Below the pieces are notes generated by a model. The model had not been told where the DNA came from and made no database searches. It saw nothing but the letters and a program-made list of their open reading frames with translations. A program made the translations under genes and the position numbers. From assembly GCA_903883985.1 (NCBI GenBank), contig CAISDD010000168.1, forward strand, positions 1 to 5,085: a DNA stretch of 5,085 nt, in the 5' to 3' direction. The stretch is from an uncultured Pseudomonadota bacterium (GTDB lineage Bacteria > Pseudomonadota > Gammaproteobacteria > Burkholderiales > Thiobacillaceae). The first letter of the stretch is position 1. Each line of letters starts with the position of its first letter. Positions 4,875-5,085 of the stretch are shown piece after piece.

Positions 4875-4905
4875 GGCTGAAGCCGGCCCCACAACGAAGG
4901 GCTTA
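4875..4905. repeat. REP-like GGCTGAAGCCGGCC repeat abutting a stop codon, copy 2
   Basis: It shares the 14-nt core and the GGCTTA end with 3756-3781, in the same orientation. The terminal TTA (4903-4905) is the TAA stop of the Avd-like remnant. The two direct copies bracket the small secreted protein gene, the TR, the RT remnant and the other REP units. Confidence 0.65.
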
Positions 4906-5001
4906 TTTCGCTTGAGCATTTTGCGCCTTCAGCCAGCCACCTACCAAGCGCCCCACTTCATCAATGTCGGCGTCGGCGTGAAAGCGGTGCAAATTGGCCG
5001 G
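4903..5001 (-). pseudogene. avd: C-terminal remnant resembling DGR accessory protein Avd (four-helix bundle)
   Basis: 32 codons are open after a TGA at 5004-5002. The stretch reads ANLHRFHADAD, then IDEVGRLVGGWLKAQNAQAK, then TAA. The segment DEVGRLVGGWLKA resembles the last helix of Bordetella phage Avd, which I recall as AEVGRILGSWIARV, and of other four-helix-bundle DGR accessory proteins. Avd is about 120 residues, forms a pentameric barrel and binds the RT and the template RNA. Here the first three helices are missing or out of frame: upstream frames hold stops and no Avd-like residues that I can see. Its position upstream of the RT remnant on the same strand matches usual DGR order and strengthens the call. 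A four-helix-bundle protein of the rRNA-intervening-sequence family is the alternative. Confidence 0.55.
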
Positions 5002-5085
5002 TCAGAAACTGGAGCGTTTTCTGGCAAGGGAATTGCTTCAAGGCTGACTGTGCGTGTCATAACCGCAGGTCAACTTTCACCATGA

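Noticed and set aside
4941..5060. Minus-strand 39-codon frame from ATG 5060 (MTRTVSLEAIPLPENAPV...)
   Set aside because: It begins inside an ATGA that also ends a short upstream frame, which looks like gene coupling. However, it overlaps the Avd-like frame, stops quickly and shows no family resemblance, so it could be chance.
4696..5085. Plus-strand open frame ending exactly at the window edge
   Set aside because: It runs through several REP-like palindromes and is antisense to the Avd-like fragment. The C-terminal part looks mildly protein-like but has no start signal or known motif.

Overview
The window looks like a GC-rich proteobacterial chromosome segment, most plausibly betaproteobacterial. 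This is an inference from codon use, small REP-like intergenic palindromes and the gene types; no marker gene fixes the species. Every gene I can support is on the minus strand, so the window reads biologically from right to left. The long plus-strand open frames are shadows.

Right part (about 4136-5085): the remains of a diversity-generating retroelement (DGR). In minus-strand order there is a short C-terminal piece resembling the accessory protein Avd (4903-5001), a cluster of REP-like palindromes (4639-4905), the C-terminal thumb end of a DGR-type reverse transcriptase (RT; homology from about 4636 down), and an AAC-rich template repeat (TR, 4211-4327). The TR encodes the C-terminal motif of a formylglycine-enzyme/C-type-lectin type variable protein (GRVVRGGSW, then 11 AAC codons, then GFRLA). 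A perfect 11-bp hairpin follows it (4168-4191). The RT lacks its catalytic half and the Avd piece lacks most of its length, so the cassette is broken here, although the TR looks intact. No variable repeat or target gene is visible in the window.

Middle right (3358-4012): a small secreted cysteine-containing protein (3779-4012), an intergenic stretch with three different palindromic repeats (3687-3781), and a type II toxin-antitoxin pair with a Phd/YefM-like antitoxin (3358-3621) overlapping a PIN-domain (VapC-like) toxin (2939-3361) by ATGA. A candidate promoter and an inverted repeat that overlaps the antitoxin ribosome binding site suggest autoregulation.

Left two thirds (351-2853): a tight minus-strand cluster of four unknown envelope-related genes. 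It holds a three-TM protein with a PH-like C-terminal domain, frameshifted by an apparent 4-bp duplication; an unrecognised soluble protein; an exported ankyrin-repeat protein coupled by a GTGA overlap; and a tiny membrane protein with an amber codon at position 7. The far left (1-350) is visibly more AT-rich. It holds a candidate promoter and the start of a probably broken gene running off the left edge. Several genes carry inactivating lesions, which suggests an accessory region undergoing decay, or sequence errors where lesions are single events.
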